DNA of 64,000 nucleotides from Caballeronia sp. dw_276 (GCF_018449635.1 NZ_JAAVUV010000001.1:496001-560000); one strand, 5' to 3'. Counted from the first letter of the stretch, positions 11,061 to 19,699 are shown. Made by a program: numbers and translations. Notes: generated by a model not told the origin, from the letters alone.

Positions 11061-12104
11061 TCAGCCGTTCGATTCCTTCAACTGATTCAACCGGTACTCG
11101 CCCGTACGCGCCAGCATCCAGCCCGGATATTCGCTCGCGAGCTGACTGACTTCGTCGAGCGCGGCGAGTTCGTCGTCATTCAGCTTGACTTGCGTTGCGG
11201 CGATGTTGTCATCGAGTTGCTCGATCCGCTTCGCGCCCACGATCACCGTGGTCACCGCTTTCTGATGCAGGAGCCACGCGAGCGCGATCTGCGCGACCGT
11301 CACGCCCTTGGCTTCGGCCATTTTTGCCATGGCGTCGATGCAATCGTGAGCGCGCTCCATATTGACCGGCGGAAACTGGAAGTTTGTGCGGCGCCCTTGT
11401 TCGCTGGAACTGCCGTCGCGCTTGTATTTGCCGCTCAAGAGGCCGCCCGCAAGCGGACTCCAGACCATCAGGCCGACGTTTTCGCTCTTCAGCATTGGCA
11501 CGATTTCGCGTTCGAGGTCCCGCCCGGCGATGGTGTAATAAGCCTGTAGCGACTCGAATCGCGCAAGGCCCAATCGCTCCGAAATTCCCAGCGCTTTCGC
11601 GATCTGCCAGGCCGCCCAGTTCGACACGCCGATATACCGGACATGGCCATGCTGCACGAGCGTGTCGAGCGCGCGCAGTGCTTCTTCCATCGGCGTGGCG
11701 GGATCGAAGCCATGCAACTGATACAAGTCGATGTGATCGAGCTGCAGGCGTTTCAGGCTCGCCTTCACACCATCGATAATATGAAAGCGCGACGCACCGC
11801 GTGAATTGACGCCCTTCGTGCCCGTTTCGCCGTGAATCTTGGTCGCCACGACGACATTTTCGCGTGGTACTTTCAGGTTTTTCAGCGCCTGGCCCGTCAT
11901 GATTTCCGAAGTGCCGTCGGCGTAGACGTCGGCGGTATCGAGGAAATTGATGCCGGCGTCCAGCGCACGGCCGATGAGCTTGTCCGCGTCCGCCTGCTGC
12001 AGCCCGCCGATGTTCGTCCAGATGCCGCCTTCGCCAAAGGTCATCGTGCCGAGGCAGAGTTCGGAGACGAACAAGCCGGTATTGCCGAATTTTTTGTTGC
12101 GCAT
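11061..12104 (-). CDS. Aldo/keto reductase
   Basis: This 347-residue TIM-barrel NADPH-dependent oxidoreductase carries the family tetrad: Asp and Tyr in FLDTADVYADG, Lys in VVATKIHG, and His in LYQLHGFD. The opening KKFGNTGLFVSELCLGTMTFG and the late cofactor motif IVGAKRIEQLDDN are typical of the YajO/Tas-like group that reduces aldehydes and ketones. AAGGA precedes the ATG. It converges with the GNAT gene, and a long gap separates it from the AraC gene on the other side. Confidence 0.92.
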   Translation of the reverse strand: MRNKKFGNTGLFVSELCLGTMTFGEGGIWTNIGGLQQADADKLIGRALDAGINFLDTADVYADGTSEIMTGQALKNLKVPRENVVVATKIHGETGTKGVNSRGASRFHIIDGVKASLKRLQLDHIDLYQLHGFDPATPMEEALRALDTLVQHGHVRYIGVSNWAAWQIAKALGISERLGLARFESLQAYYTIAGRDLEREIVPMLKSENVGLMVWSPLAGGLLSGKYKRDGSSSEQGRRTNFQFPPVNMERAHDCIDAMAKMAEAKGVTVAQIALAWLLHQKAVTTVIVGAKRIEQLDDNIAATQVKLNDDELAALDEVSQLASEYPGWMLARTGEYRLNQLKESNG

Positions 12105-12546
12105 GCTGGGTTCCTTAGAATTCGTACTGGATCGAGCGGCCGGCGTGCGTTGCTGTTGTAAACGCCTTTAGCCTCGGCCGCGCGCGGGGCTTGCGTACCG
12201 AAGACCGAACGCCGTTCGGCGCGGTTTTAGCTGGCCGCGAGGATTCAGTATCTGCTTCTGATGTACCGGACGGCTAGCCTGATCCTGTCGGATCATTGCC
12301 CGATTCTGCAAACGCCGCGCACGGCTCTGGGCGAAAACGCCCGCGCGCGAGTAAGCTAAGTGGAATTCACCGGCAGCACTTCAAACGCCTTACGTGTCAG
12401 CAAACCCAAGCAAAACACGAGCAGACGAGCGATTGGATGCATATTCCATGCATCATTGAAGTCCGGCTGACGGTTATCCTTCTTTATCCCCGGCGCCGTT
12501 GTTGCCCGTTTTTCCCGTGCAGACGCCAACTCACTAATTGCGAATC
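12105..12546. other. Intergenic region without a recognisable gene
   Basis: About 440 bases lie between the divergent starts of the aldo/keto reductase and the AraC-type gene. I found no convincing coding frame, RNA gene or strong inverted repeat. Some small open frames exist but lack start signals and family resemblance. It presumably holds the promoters of both neighbours; the AraC protein could act here, but I cannot point to its site. Confidence 0.5.
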
Positions 12547-13563
12547 ATGGCCCTGAATGAGACGGCGGATTCCGCCATCGATCCATCGAATCACGCTGAA
12601 CACATGAATCAGGCCGCGTACCGTGAACCCGTAAACGGTCATGACAATGCGCCGCTCGATCCAGGCCTGGATCACGCGCGCCTCGACCTGGTCGCCTTGC
12701 TCGAACGTCTCACGGCCGACCACGAAGGTTCGCACGAGACCGCGGTGAAAGGTTTGCACGTACACAGGATCGTGCATTGCGGTGGTCCGAGCCACGGCAT
12801 GCAAACGCCGGCGCTCGGCTTGATCGCGCAGGGGTCCAAGCGGATCATGGTCGGCGACGAGTTGTACGTGTACGACCCAATGCACTACCTGGTTTCATCG
12901 GTGGATTTGCCGGTGATGGGGCAGGTGACCGGCGCGACCGAAGACAAGCCTTATCTTGGGCTCCGTCTTGACATGGACGTGGAGGAAATCACCGCACTGA
13001 TCCGCGATGAAAGCCTGCCGCCGCCCACGCACGCCGACGCATCGCGCGGTCTTTACGTGAACCGGCTCGGCACGCCTATGCTCGACGCCGTCTTGCGGCT
13101 CTTGCGCCTGATGGACACGCCTGAGGACATCCCTATCCTCGCGCCCATGATCAAGCGCGAAATCCTCTACCGGCTCTTGATGAACGGCTCAGGCGCGCGC
13201 CTGCGCCAGATTGCGCTGCAGGACAGCCAGACGCAGCGCATTGCGAAGGCGATCATGATGCTGCGCCAGAACTTCGCCCAGCCGTTGCGCGTGGAATCGA
13301 TCGCGCGCGACGTACATATGAGCGTGTCGTCGCTGCATCATCACTTCAAGGCGGTGACGGCCATGAGCCCGCTGCAATACCAGAAGCAGTTGCGGCTTCA
13401 GGAGGCCCGCCGGCTGATGCTGATCGACATGACCGATGCAGCCACGGCCGCGCATCGCGTGGGATATGAAAGCGCGTCGCAATTCAGCCGCGAGTACAGC
13501 CGGCTATTCGGCGCGCCGCCTTTGCGCGATACCCGCAGATGGCGCGATTCGGCCGGAGCGTAG
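12547..13563 (+). CDS. AraC-family transcriptional regulator
   Basis: This protein of about 338 residues has an N-terminal AraC_N cupin-like sensor region (about 55-200, with LGLIAQGSKRIMVGDELYVY) and a C-terminal double helix-turn-helix (about 240-335: ESIARDVHMSVSSLHHHFK and AHRVGYESASQFSREYSRLFG). Relatives often control a neighbouring oxidoreductase gene, so the divergent aldo/keto reductase is a plausible target; this is inference. A TTG nine bases upstream and an ATG 57 bases downstream are alternative starts. A bidirectional terminator follows. Confidence 0.88.
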   Translation: MALNETADSAIDPSNHAEHMNQAAYREPVNGHDNAPLDPGLDHARLDLVALLERLTADHEGSHETAVKGLHVHRIVHCGGPSHGMQTPALGLIAQGSKRIMVGDELYVYDPMHYLVSSVDLPVMGQVTGATEDKPYLGLRLDMDVEEITALIRDESLPPPTHADASRGLYVNRLGTPMLDAVLRLLRLMDTPEDIPILAPMIKREILYRLLMNGSGARLRQIALQDSQTQRIAKAIMMLRQNFAQPLRVESIARDVHMSVSSLHHHFKAVTAMSPLQYQKQLRLQEARRLMLIDMTDAATAAHRVGYESASQFSREYSRLFGAPPLRDTRRWRDSAGA

Positions 13564-13576
13564 GCCACGCCTGCAA

Positions 13577-13606
13577 CAAAAAAGCCACCCGAAGGTGGCT
13601 CTTTTG
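13577..13606. terminator. Bidirectional rho-independent terminator
   Basis: The 18-base hairpin AGCCACCCGAAGGTGGCT (stem AGCCACC/GGTGGCT) has an A run on its left and CTTTT on its right. It can therefore end transcription of the AraC gene and of the small secreted protein gene that converges on it. Confidence 0.8.
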
Positions 13607-13622
13607 ACGCTACCCAGCGCGA

Positions 13623-13859
13623 TCAATAGTACCGATGCGGCGGCGCATAGTGGCGGGGCGCGTGCCGGCGTTCCCACTCGCGGCGTTCCCAGTACCTGTG
13701 GCCATCGTAATAACGGTCGCCGTGCCAGCCGCGGCTGTCGACATGCACGTAGCCGGGGCGGAAGTGTTCATCGGCGGATGCCGCGTTCGATACACCAAGA
13801 CTCGTCACGGCAGCAGCCGCAATCGATGCAAGCAACAGGCCTTTCTTGAGGTTCAACAT
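13623..13859 (-). CDS. Small secreted Arg/His/Tyr-rich protein
   Basis: This is a 78-residue protein. Residues 1-29 are a signal peptide (LKKGLLLASIAAAAV, cleavage after an Ala-rich end near ASA). The mature part of about 50 residues is dominated by Arg, His, Tyr and Trp (for example RRHAPRHYAPPHRYY), so it is strongly basic and aromatic. AAGGA precedes the ATG. Similar small basic exported proteins are common in Burkholderiaceae, but no function is established; metal or envelope binding is only a guess from composition. It lies beside another small exported protein with a similar tail. Confidence 0.75.
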   Translation of the reverse strand: MLNLKKGLLLASIAAAAVTSLGVSNAASADEHFRPGYVHVDSRGWHGDRYYDGHRYWERREWERRHAPRHYAPPHRYY

Positions 13860-13919
13860 GATGGTTTCCTTCGCGTTTTGTCAGTTATGAATCGCCGTTG
13901 ATGCGTGGACAGGTCAGCT

Positions 13920-14045
13920 TCAGTAGCGGCCGCCGTAGTAGTCGCGGTGATGGTGATACCCGCCACCATCCGGCACGACGATGCAACCACCCAGTGAGCT
14001 GCCGACAAGGACTGCAAGTGCGGCAATAAGTGCTAATCGTTTCAT
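13920..14045 (-). CDS. Very small predicted lipoprotein (41 aa)
   Basis: The frame encodes 41 residues: a short basic start (MKR), a hydrophobic stretch (LALIAALAVLVGSS) and a lipobox LGGC with the acylated Cys at residue 21. The mature peptide has only about 21 residues and ends in GGYHHHRDYYGGRY. GGAGA stands five bases before the ATG. The His/Tyr/Gly tail echoes the adjacent secreted protein, suggesting a related envelope role, which is inference. It is short enough to be missed by standard gene callers. Confidence 0.65.
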   Translation of the reverse strand: MKRLALIAALAVLVGSSLGGCIVVPDGGGYHHHRDYYGGRY

Positions 14046-14176
14046 CGGTTTCTCCAAGTGAATCCCGTGAAATCAATTTAGCAATTAGATAAATGACAAG
14101 CCGTATGCCTTTGTAAGGAAACGTATGCTGGGAAATATTTGGGAAAGGGTGTGAAAGGGCGCGTGCGCCCACACGG

Positions 14177-14608
14177 TTACCGAACGATCTGCGGCTTTAC
14201 ATTTGGCGTCAGCGATACACCCACCACGCGCCCGTCCTTCACACCGCAACGGCTGTCGAGGCGGGTCCATTGCGAATGGCCCCGCGTTTTCGCAAAGGCG
14301 CGCATGACGATCACTTCATCGACGGGAACCGGGTTGCCGGCGCTGAAGATGGTCGTCTCGTCGTCGATCTTCGCGTTCAGAACACGCCGGTCCGGCACGA
14401 TGAAAGTGTCGTATTTCGGCGTGAGCGCGACCCATTTGTCGAAGGCGGCGACGCAACTGACTACCGGTTGCGGGACGTGCATGCGCGCGAGGTACGCGTA
14501 GTCTTCCCTGGAAGGATCCGGCGTTTCCTGTGCATGCACGGCAGGAAACAAAGAGGCGGTGGCTAACAATGCGATGACAACGGCGGGGGACGAACGGAGC
14601 TTTCTCAT
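14177..14608 (-). CDS. Exported protein of unknown function
   Basis: This 143-residue protein starts with a clear Sec signal peptide (about 1-26, ending AVHA). The mature domain has two cysteines (SCVAAF and SRCGVKDG) that could form a disulfide in the periplasm, and a compact beta-rich pattern (YDTFIVPDRRVLNAKIDDET). I cannot assign it securely to a named family. It is the third small exported protein in a row on this strand, separated from the others by about 130 bases. Confidence 0.7.
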   Translation of the reverse strand: MRKLRSSPAVVIALLATASLFPAVHAQETPDPSREDYAYLARMHVPQPVVSCVAAFDKWVALTPKYDTFIVPDRRVLNAKIDDETTIFSAGNPVPVDEVIVMRAFAKTRGHSQWTRLDSRCGVKDGRVVGVSLTPNVKPQIVR

Positions 14609-14711
14609 GCTGGCGATTTCTCGGTTTCCTCGTTACGCGCATCCACGTCGGACACGGTTATGTTGACCAGATCCTCGCGCCCATAGCGAACGCAAGGGGT
14701 AATAAAGAGAT

Positions 14712-14742
14712 AGCGCCGAAGTATACGCGCGGCTTCGGCGCT
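14712..14742 (-). terminator. Probable terminator after the monooxygenase gene
   Basis: AGCGCCGAAG and CTTCGGCGCT form a perfect ten-base stem with an 11-base loop, 14 bases beyond the monooxygenase stop codon. On that strand it is followed by TATCTCTTTATT, a T-rich but imperfect tail, so termination is likely but not certain. Confidence 0.6.
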
Positions 14743-14755
14743 CTACAAAGCGTGG

Positions 14756-16273
14756 CTATGCGCCTGGGCGTGCAACCGCGGGCTGCGTGACGTAATCATC
14801 CGGGTTGAACACGCTCAGTGCTTGACGAAACTTCCAGCTGAAGCCCGGCCACAACGCGGTATTCCTGCCCGAGACCGGATCGATATACCAGCTCTTGCAG
14901 CCGCCTTTTGCCCAGATCGCGCGGCTCAATTTCTGCTGGATACGCACGTTGTAACCAGCTTCCACTTCTTGTTTTACGTCGATGGTCGCAACGCCGTGAT
15001 CGCGCATATAGCCGAGCGCTTTCATGACGTAGGCGACTTGCGACTCGATCATGTAGACCATCGAGTTATGCGCGAGTCCGGAATTTGGACCCACGAGCAT
15101 GAAAAAGTTCGGATAGTCCGGCAGCGTCGTGCCGAGATACGCATGGGCTCCGTCGCGCCAGGTATCGGTGATGCGCACGCCGCCGCGACCGATTACAACC
15201 CCGCGCGTGAAGGGCTTGGCGACCTGGAAGCCCGTGCCGAAGATGATGCAGTCCACCGGGTGCCGGACATTGTCGGCGGTGACGACGGCGTCATTTTCCA
15301 CACGCACGATGGCTTGCGTCACCACGGACACATTGCTGCGCGATACCGCCGGGTAATAGTCGTTGGAAATCAGAATCCGCTTGCAGCCGATGGTGTAATC
15401 CGGCGTGAGCGCGAGTCTCAGTTCAGGATCTGCGACTTGCTTATGCAGGTGCCTGAGGGCGACTTTCTGGATCACTTTCATGAGCGACGGATGCATGACA
15501 AAAGCCAGCACGCGCGCTTCGAGCATCCAGTAAACCGTCATGCGCAGAAGCCGTTGCGTGAACGGTAAGTGTTTCAGGAACCATCGTTCGCGCTTGCTCA
15601 GCTCGCGATCGTTTTTCGGCATGATCCAGGGCGGCGTGCGTTGAAACACGTCTAGATGCGCCACGCGCGCCGCGATCTGCGGCACGAACTGGATCGCGCT
15701 CGCGCCCGTGCCGATCACCGCGACGCGCTTGCCCTCTAGCGGCAAGTCGTGATCCCACTCCTGGGAGTGAAAACACGTCCCCTCGAATGTATCGATGCCC
15801 GGAATCACCGGCACCGCCGCCCGCGACAAGCCGCCCATCCCCGCGATCAGCACGCGCGCCGAGACTTTCCTGCCCGTGGAAAAACGCAGGATCCAGCGTT
15901 GCGTGGGTTCATCGAAGGTCGCGCGTTGGAGTGTTTCGTTGAACCGCAAATGCGGGCCGATGCCGAATCGTGCAGCGCAATCCTCTAGATACGCGCGAAT
16001 CTCCGCTTGCGGCGCGTAAAGCCGCGTCCAGCCAGGATGCGGCGCGAACGAGAACGAATAGACGTGAGCCTGCACGTCGCAGGCGCAGCCGGGGTAATCG
16101 TTGTCGCGCCACGTGCCGCCAAGGGTGGCGGCTTGCTCGGCCACGAAGAAATCGTTCATGCCGGCCTGTTTCAGCCGGATCGCCATGCAAATACCGGCAA
16201 AGCCCGAGCCGATGACCGCAATATCGATACGTTCGGGTTCTTGCGCGACGGTAGGGAAAGGATCGTGTTGCAC
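14756..16273 (-). CDS. Flavin-containing (Baeyer-Villiger-type) monooxygenase
   Basis: This 505-residue enzyme has an FAD Rossmann motif (VIGSGFAGICMAIRL), GGTWRDNDYPGCACD, the Baeyer-Villiger fingerprint FEGTCFHSQEWD near residue 165, and a second NADPH motif VAVIGTGASAIQ. Such enzymes insert an oxygen atom next to a ketone, or oxidise long-chain, cyclic or steroid-like ketones, using NADPH and oxygen. The start codon is GTG, without a good ribosome binding site. It is divergent from an MFS transporter, which may import its substrate. The substrate cannot be fixed from sequence. Confidence 0.9.
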   Translation of the reverse strand: MQHDPFPTVAQEPERIDIAVIGSGFAGICMAIRLKQAGMNDFFVAEQAATLGGTWRDNDYPGCACDVQAHVYSFSFAPHPGWTRLYAPQAEIRAYLEDCAARFGIGPHLRFNETLQRATFDEPTQRWILRFSTGRKVSARVLIAGMGGLSRAAVPVIPGIDTFEGTCFHSQEWDHDLPLEGKRVAVIGTGASAIQFVPQIAARVAHLDVFQRTPPWIMPKNDRELSKRERWFLKHLPFTQRLLRMTVYWMLEARVLAFVMHPSLMKVIQKVALRHLHKQVADPELRLALTPDYTIGCKRILISNDYYPAVSRSNVSVVTQAIVRVENDAVVTADNVRHPVDCIIFGTGFQVAKPFTRGVVIGRGGVRITDTWRDGAHAYLGTTLPDYPNFFMLVGPNSGLAHNSMVYMIESQVAYVMKALGYMRDHGVATIDVKQEVEAGYNVRIQQKLSRAIWAKGGCKSWYIDPVSGRNTALWPGFSWKFRQALSVFNPDDYVTQPAVARPGA

Positions 16274-16317
16274 GGTTTCGATGGCGGGCTTGGCGGAGCG
16301 GGGCAGACTATCTCAAA

Positions 16318-16346
16318 TTTTGGCACAAAGACATAAGACGCCAAAA
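16318..16346. promoter_or_regulatory. Inverted repeat in the monooxygenase/MFS divergent promoter
   Basis: TTTTGGC and GCCAAAA, seven bases each, are perfect complements separated by 15 bases. The pair lies 45 bases before the monooxygenase start and 100 bases before the MFS start. It could be a binding site for an unidentified regulator. Confidence 0.35.
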
Positions 16347-16437
16347 CGCCGAAGGTCTTCAACATTCGCAACAAATGAGCACATTGGCCGTTAAAATGCG
16401 CGCCGGCGCCAAAACAAAGCGGCCACGCCAAGGAGAC

Positions 16438-16449
16438 ATGAATCAATGA
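16438..16449 (+). other. Three-codon leader frame (Met-Asn-Gln-stop) overlapping the MFS start
   Basis: AAGGAG is followed after three bases by ATGAATCAATGA, which reads Met, Asn, Gln, stop. The stop overlaps the MFS start codon as ATGA. This could be translational coupling, or the ribosome may simply use the second ATG with a longer spacing. Confidence 0.4.
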
Positions 16450-17861
16450 CCACCCAGGAATATGAAGCCCCCCAGACCTTAGCCGGCGTTTTATCGGCGG
16501 GGACGATTTCCGCGCGGCTCGATCGCCTGCCCGCCACTCGTTCGATGTGGACGCTCGTCGTATTGCTGAGCCTCGGCTTTTTCTTCGAACTCTACGACCT
16601 GCTGTATTCGGGCTACGTCGCGCCGGGGCTGGTGAAAAGCGGCATCCTGACATCGACGACCGTCGGGTTGTTCGGCTTCACGGGCGTGGCGAGTTTCATC
16701 GCGTCGCTGTTTCTCGGGCTTTTTATCGGCACGATTGCGTGCGGGTTCCTGGCCGATCGTTTCGGGCGACGCGCGATCTTCACTTATTCGCTGCTCTGGT
16801 ACACGGCAGCGAACGTCATCATGGCGTTCCAGGACACCGCAGGCGGGCTGAATTTCTGGCGCTTCATGGCCGGACTGGGTATCGGCGTGGAGCTCGTGAC
16901 GATCGGTACGTACATTTCGGAACTCGTGCCCAAGCACATTCGCGGACGGGCCTTTGCGTGTGAACAGGCGATCGGTTTCATGGCCGTGCCGGTGGTCGCG
17001 TTTCTCTCCTACGCGCTGGTCCCGAACAAACCCTTCGGCTTCGATGGCTGGCGTTGGGTCGTGCTGATCGGCGCACATGGCGCGCTGTTCGTGTGGTTCA
17101 TCCGCCGCGCGTTGCCCGAAAGTCCGCGCTGGCTCGCACAAAAAGGACGCTTGGCGGAAGCCGATGCAATCATGACCGCACTCGAAGCGAAGGTCGAAAA
17201 GGAATACGGCCGGCCGTTGCCAACGCCCGCCGCGCCAGAGCCTGTCAGCACGCGCGGCGCGTTCAGCGACATGTGGGTCGCGCCCTACGGCAAGCGCGCG
17301 ACCATGATGATCATTTTCAACGTATTCCAGACGGTCGGTTTCTATGGCTTCGCCAACTGGGTCCCGACGCTTCTGATCCGCCAGGGCATCACCATCACAA
17401 CCAGTCTGATGTACTCGACGATCATTGCGATCGCCGCGCCGGTCGGGCCGATCATCGGCTTGTTCATCGCCGATAAATTCGAACGCAAGAGCGTGATCGT
17501 GGCAATGGCCGGGATGATCGTGGTGTGCGGACTGGTCTTCAGCCAGGTTTCGGGCGCGGCTCTTCTGGTCGCGATGGGCGTGGGTCTTACGCTTGCCAGC
17601 AACATCATGTCCTATAGTTTCCATGCTTATCAGAGCGAGCTTTTCCCGACGAGTATCCGAGCCCGCGCGGTTGGATTCGTCTACTCGTGGAGCCGTTTTT
17701 CAGCGATTTTCACGTCGTTTTTCATCGCCGGCGTCTTGAAGGCGGCTGGAACGACGGGCGTGTTTGTTTTTATAGCCGGAGCAATGGTCGTCGTGATGCT
17801 GGCGATCGGTTTCATGGGCCCGAAGACGCGGGATCTGGCGCTGGAACAGATCTCAAGGTGA
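16446..17861 (+). CDS. MFS transporter, sugar-porter-like
   Basis: This 471-residue permease has 12 membrane segments and the signatures of the sugar/metabolite:H+ symporter branch: GFLADRFGRRAIF after helix 2, PESPRWLAQKGRLAEA after helix 6, and GLFIADKFERKSV in the second half. It would import a carboxylate, sugar or aromatic compound; the divergent monooxygenase gene is a hint but no proof. Its translation start is unusual. The strong AAGGAG sits before an earlier ATG that opens a three-codon frame whose TGA overlaps this ATG. Confidence 0.88.
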   Translation: MTTQEYEAPQTLAGVLSAGTISARLDRLPATRSMWTLVVLLSLGFFFELYDLLYSGYVAPGLVKSGILTSTTVGLFGFTGVASFIASLFLGLFIGTIACGFLADRFGRRAIFTYSLLWYTAANVIMAFQDTAGGLNFWRFMAGLGIGVELVTIGTYISELVPKHIRGRAFACEQAIGFMAVPVVAFLSYALVPNKPFGFDGWRWVVLIGAHGALFVWFIRRALPESPRWLAQKGRLAEADAIMTALEAKVEKEYGRPLPTPAAPEPVSTRGAFSDMWVAPYGKRATMMIIFNVFQTVGFYGFANWVPTLLIRQGITITTSLMYSTIIAIAAPVGPIIGLFIADKFERKSVIVAMAGMIVVCGLVFSQVSGAALLVAMGVGLTLASNIMSYSFHAYQSELFPTSIRARAVGFVYSWSRFSAIFTSFFIAGVLKAAGTTGVFVFIAGAMVVVMLAIGFMGPKTRDLALEQISR

Positions 17862-17916
17862 TGATTTTTAAGGCGATGTCGTCGCTATAGGATGCTATAC
17901 GGGTAGCGTGTAAGAC

Positions 17917-17996
17917 GCATAACGCAGCCGTTCGTGACGGCAAGATGACGCGCGTTATGCCAAAATCTGCATAACGCGATTAACTCTCCGTTATGC
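17917..17996. promoter_or_regulatory. Four GCATAACG half-sites before the ferritin-like gene
   Basis: Four copies of the same half-site occur: GCATAACGC at 17917-17925, GCGTTATGC at 17952-17960, GCATAACGC at 17969-17977 and CGTTATGC at 17989-17996. The middle two form a perfect ten-base inverted repeat (17951-17978) around CAAAATCT. The last copy ends one base before the start codon. This looks like a cooperative operator for an unknown regulator. Confidence 0.6.
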
Positions 17997-17997
17997 C

Positions 17998-18891
17998 ATG
18001 TCCGACACGCTCACGCCTGCCGAAGCCGACCATGCAATGCGCCATTGGTCGTATGGGTCCACCGGCAAGATTCAGATTGGTTCTCCGCAGCACAAACGCA
18101 TGTTTTGCGAAATGCTGCTCACGACTCACAACCCCTATAAACCTGCAGTCATCGACTGGCCGATGCTTGGCGCCGCCGCGCTCAAGCGCATCACCTCGTT
18201 GCCCATATGGGACATCGCGGTCCAGACGGAAGGGCGCGCGTCGATCCGTGTATCGACGTATGCCAGCACCATCAAAGACCCGTTGCTGCGCGAAGCGGTC
18301 ACCATGAACGGTGGCGAGGAGGCGCGGCACAAGATCGTCCTGTCGAGGCTCGTGCAGGCATACGGCATCGAGCTTGCGCCCGAGCCGCCATATCCCGCTC
18401 CCGATGACGCGCTGCGCGCCTGGATGCTGACCGGTTACAGCGAATGTATCGATAGTTTCTTTGCTTTCGGATTGTTCGAAGCCGCGAAACAGACGGGCTA
18501 TTTCCCCGAAGAACTGGTCGAAACATTCGAGCCGGTGATTCAGGAAGAAGCCCGGCATATCCTGTTCTTCGCAAACTGGGTTGCTTGGTATCGGCGCAAT
18601 CTGCCTTGGTACAAAAGGCCGTGGTTCCTGATGAAGACCGCGAGCGTGTGGGTTTCGCTGATACGCGACCGGATATCGCTGGCAAAAGGATTCGATACCA
18701 GTGGCGCCGCCCAGGACATGAACTTCCCGGCCAACGTCGGGGATTCGGTGGGCGGGGGGATATCGGCGAAGGCGTTGATCGAGCTTTGTCTGACTGAGAA
18801 TGAACGCCGCATGGGCGGTTACGATGCGCGTCTTCTCAGGCCTACGACGGTGCCGTGGCTTGCCGGAATCGCACGGCGGTTCATCAAGTAA
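17998..18891 (+). CDS. Ferritin-like di-iron protein
   Basis: This 297-residue protein has a four-helix bundle with the repeated carboxylate/histidine pattern of di-iron proteins: Glu in VQTEGRAS, EEARHKIVL near residue 105, Glu in YSECIDSFF, and EEARHILFF near residue 185. That gives two ExxH motifs plus two single glutamates. Such centres activate oxygen for hydroxylation, N-oxygenation or desaturation, or oxidise iron. It is much longer than storage ferritins and has a basic aromatic segment after the last helix (RRNLPWYKRPW) that might touch the membrane. The substrate is unknown. It stands alone between two unrelated genes, with a repeated operator-like motif up to its start. Confidence 0.75.
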   Translation: MSDTLTPAEADHAMRHWSYGSTGKIQIGSPQHKRMFCEMLLTTHNPYKPAVIDWPMLGAAALKRITSLPIWDIAVQTEGRASIRVSTYASTIKDPLLREAVTMNGGEEARHKIVLSRLVQAYGIELAPEPPYPAPDDALRAWMLTGYSECIDSFFAFGLFEAAKQTGYFPEELVETFEPVIQEEARHILFFANWVAWYRRNLPWYKRPWFLMKTASVWVSLIRDRISLAKGFDTSGAAQDMNFPANVGDSVGGGISAKALIELCLTENERRMGGYDARLLRPTTVPWLAGIARRFIK

Positions 18892-18950
18892 CACCTAAAT
18901 AGCAACTAACGGTCCGCCGCGCCGGCATCTGCCAACCCGGTCGGCGCTCT

Positions 18951-19673
18951 TCACTTTGCCGGCCGCGTTGCCTCGAACCGGCGCGACGCCTCCTCCACGT
19001 CCTGTCTGAACTGCGCGAGCGCAGTCAGGCTTGCAGCGGGCGGCTGCAACGCGGTCCAAAGTACATCGATGAGCTCATCCGCCGTCGTATCGATCTGAGC
19101 CTGGCTCAAATGCCGCCTGGCGAGCGTTGCGTCCCACAGCACATGCTCCATCGGCCCGAAAACCAGTGATCGCATCAAGCGTAACGGCAGGTCTGCACGT
19201 ACCTGCCCAACGCTCTGCCCATGCGCCAGCACGTTCATCAACGGCGCGGTGTAGCGGCGCTGCAGGTCGGTTAGCGCATCGCTCAGATCGTGATGCTTCG
19301 TGCGTCCCTCCGATAAAACCAGCGCGCACAATCCCGTCCCGTTGACCAGCATCAGCCGTAAATGCGTCCGCACGATAAACGCAAACTGCTGGCGTATGCT
19401 GCCGTCACGGGGAAGGCCGGACTCGAAGGCATCGATGATCTCGTCGTACCAATCCGCGATCACGCGTGCGCACAGCTCCCGCTTGCCGCTGAAATAGCTG
19501 AACACAGTGGCTTCCGAAATCCCCGCGCGCTGGGCGATCTCGGCGCTCGTCGCAGCGTCGTAGCCTTTCTCGGCGAACACATCGCGCCCGGCCTGAAGAA
19601 TGTCCTTCACGCGCTGCTGCGACTTGAGACCTGCAGGCGTGCGGCGGTTTCCGGTTGAAGGCGTTGAGGACAT
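18951..19673 (-). CDS. TetR/AcrR-family regulator beside the liu genes
   Basis: This 240-residue regulator has an N-terminal helix-turn-helix at about residues 22-68 (EIAQRAGISEATVFSYFSGKRELCARV) and a ligand-binding all-helical C-terminal half. It is transcribed away from liuABD. Two palindromes of one consensus lie in the intergenic gap, so it probably represses both itself and the leucine catabolic genes and releases DNA on binding an acyl-CoA. That reading is inference from context. In Pseudomonas the liu genes are controlled by the MerR-type LiuR instead. Confidence 0.85.
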   Translation of the reverse strand: MSSTPSTGNRRTPAGLKSQQRVKDILQAGRDVFAEKGYDAATSAEIAQRAGISEATVFSYFSGKRELCARVIADWYDEIIDAFESGLPRDGSIRQQFAFIVRTHLRLMLVNGTGLCALVLSEGRTKHHDLSDALTDLQRRYTAPLMNVLAHGQSVGQVRADLPLRLMRSLVFGPMEHVLWDATLARRHLSQAQIDTTADELIDVLWTALQPPAASLTALAQFRQDVEEASRRFEATRPAK

Positions 19674-19699
19674 GGTGTCGAGCGTGAGTTCAATAAATG

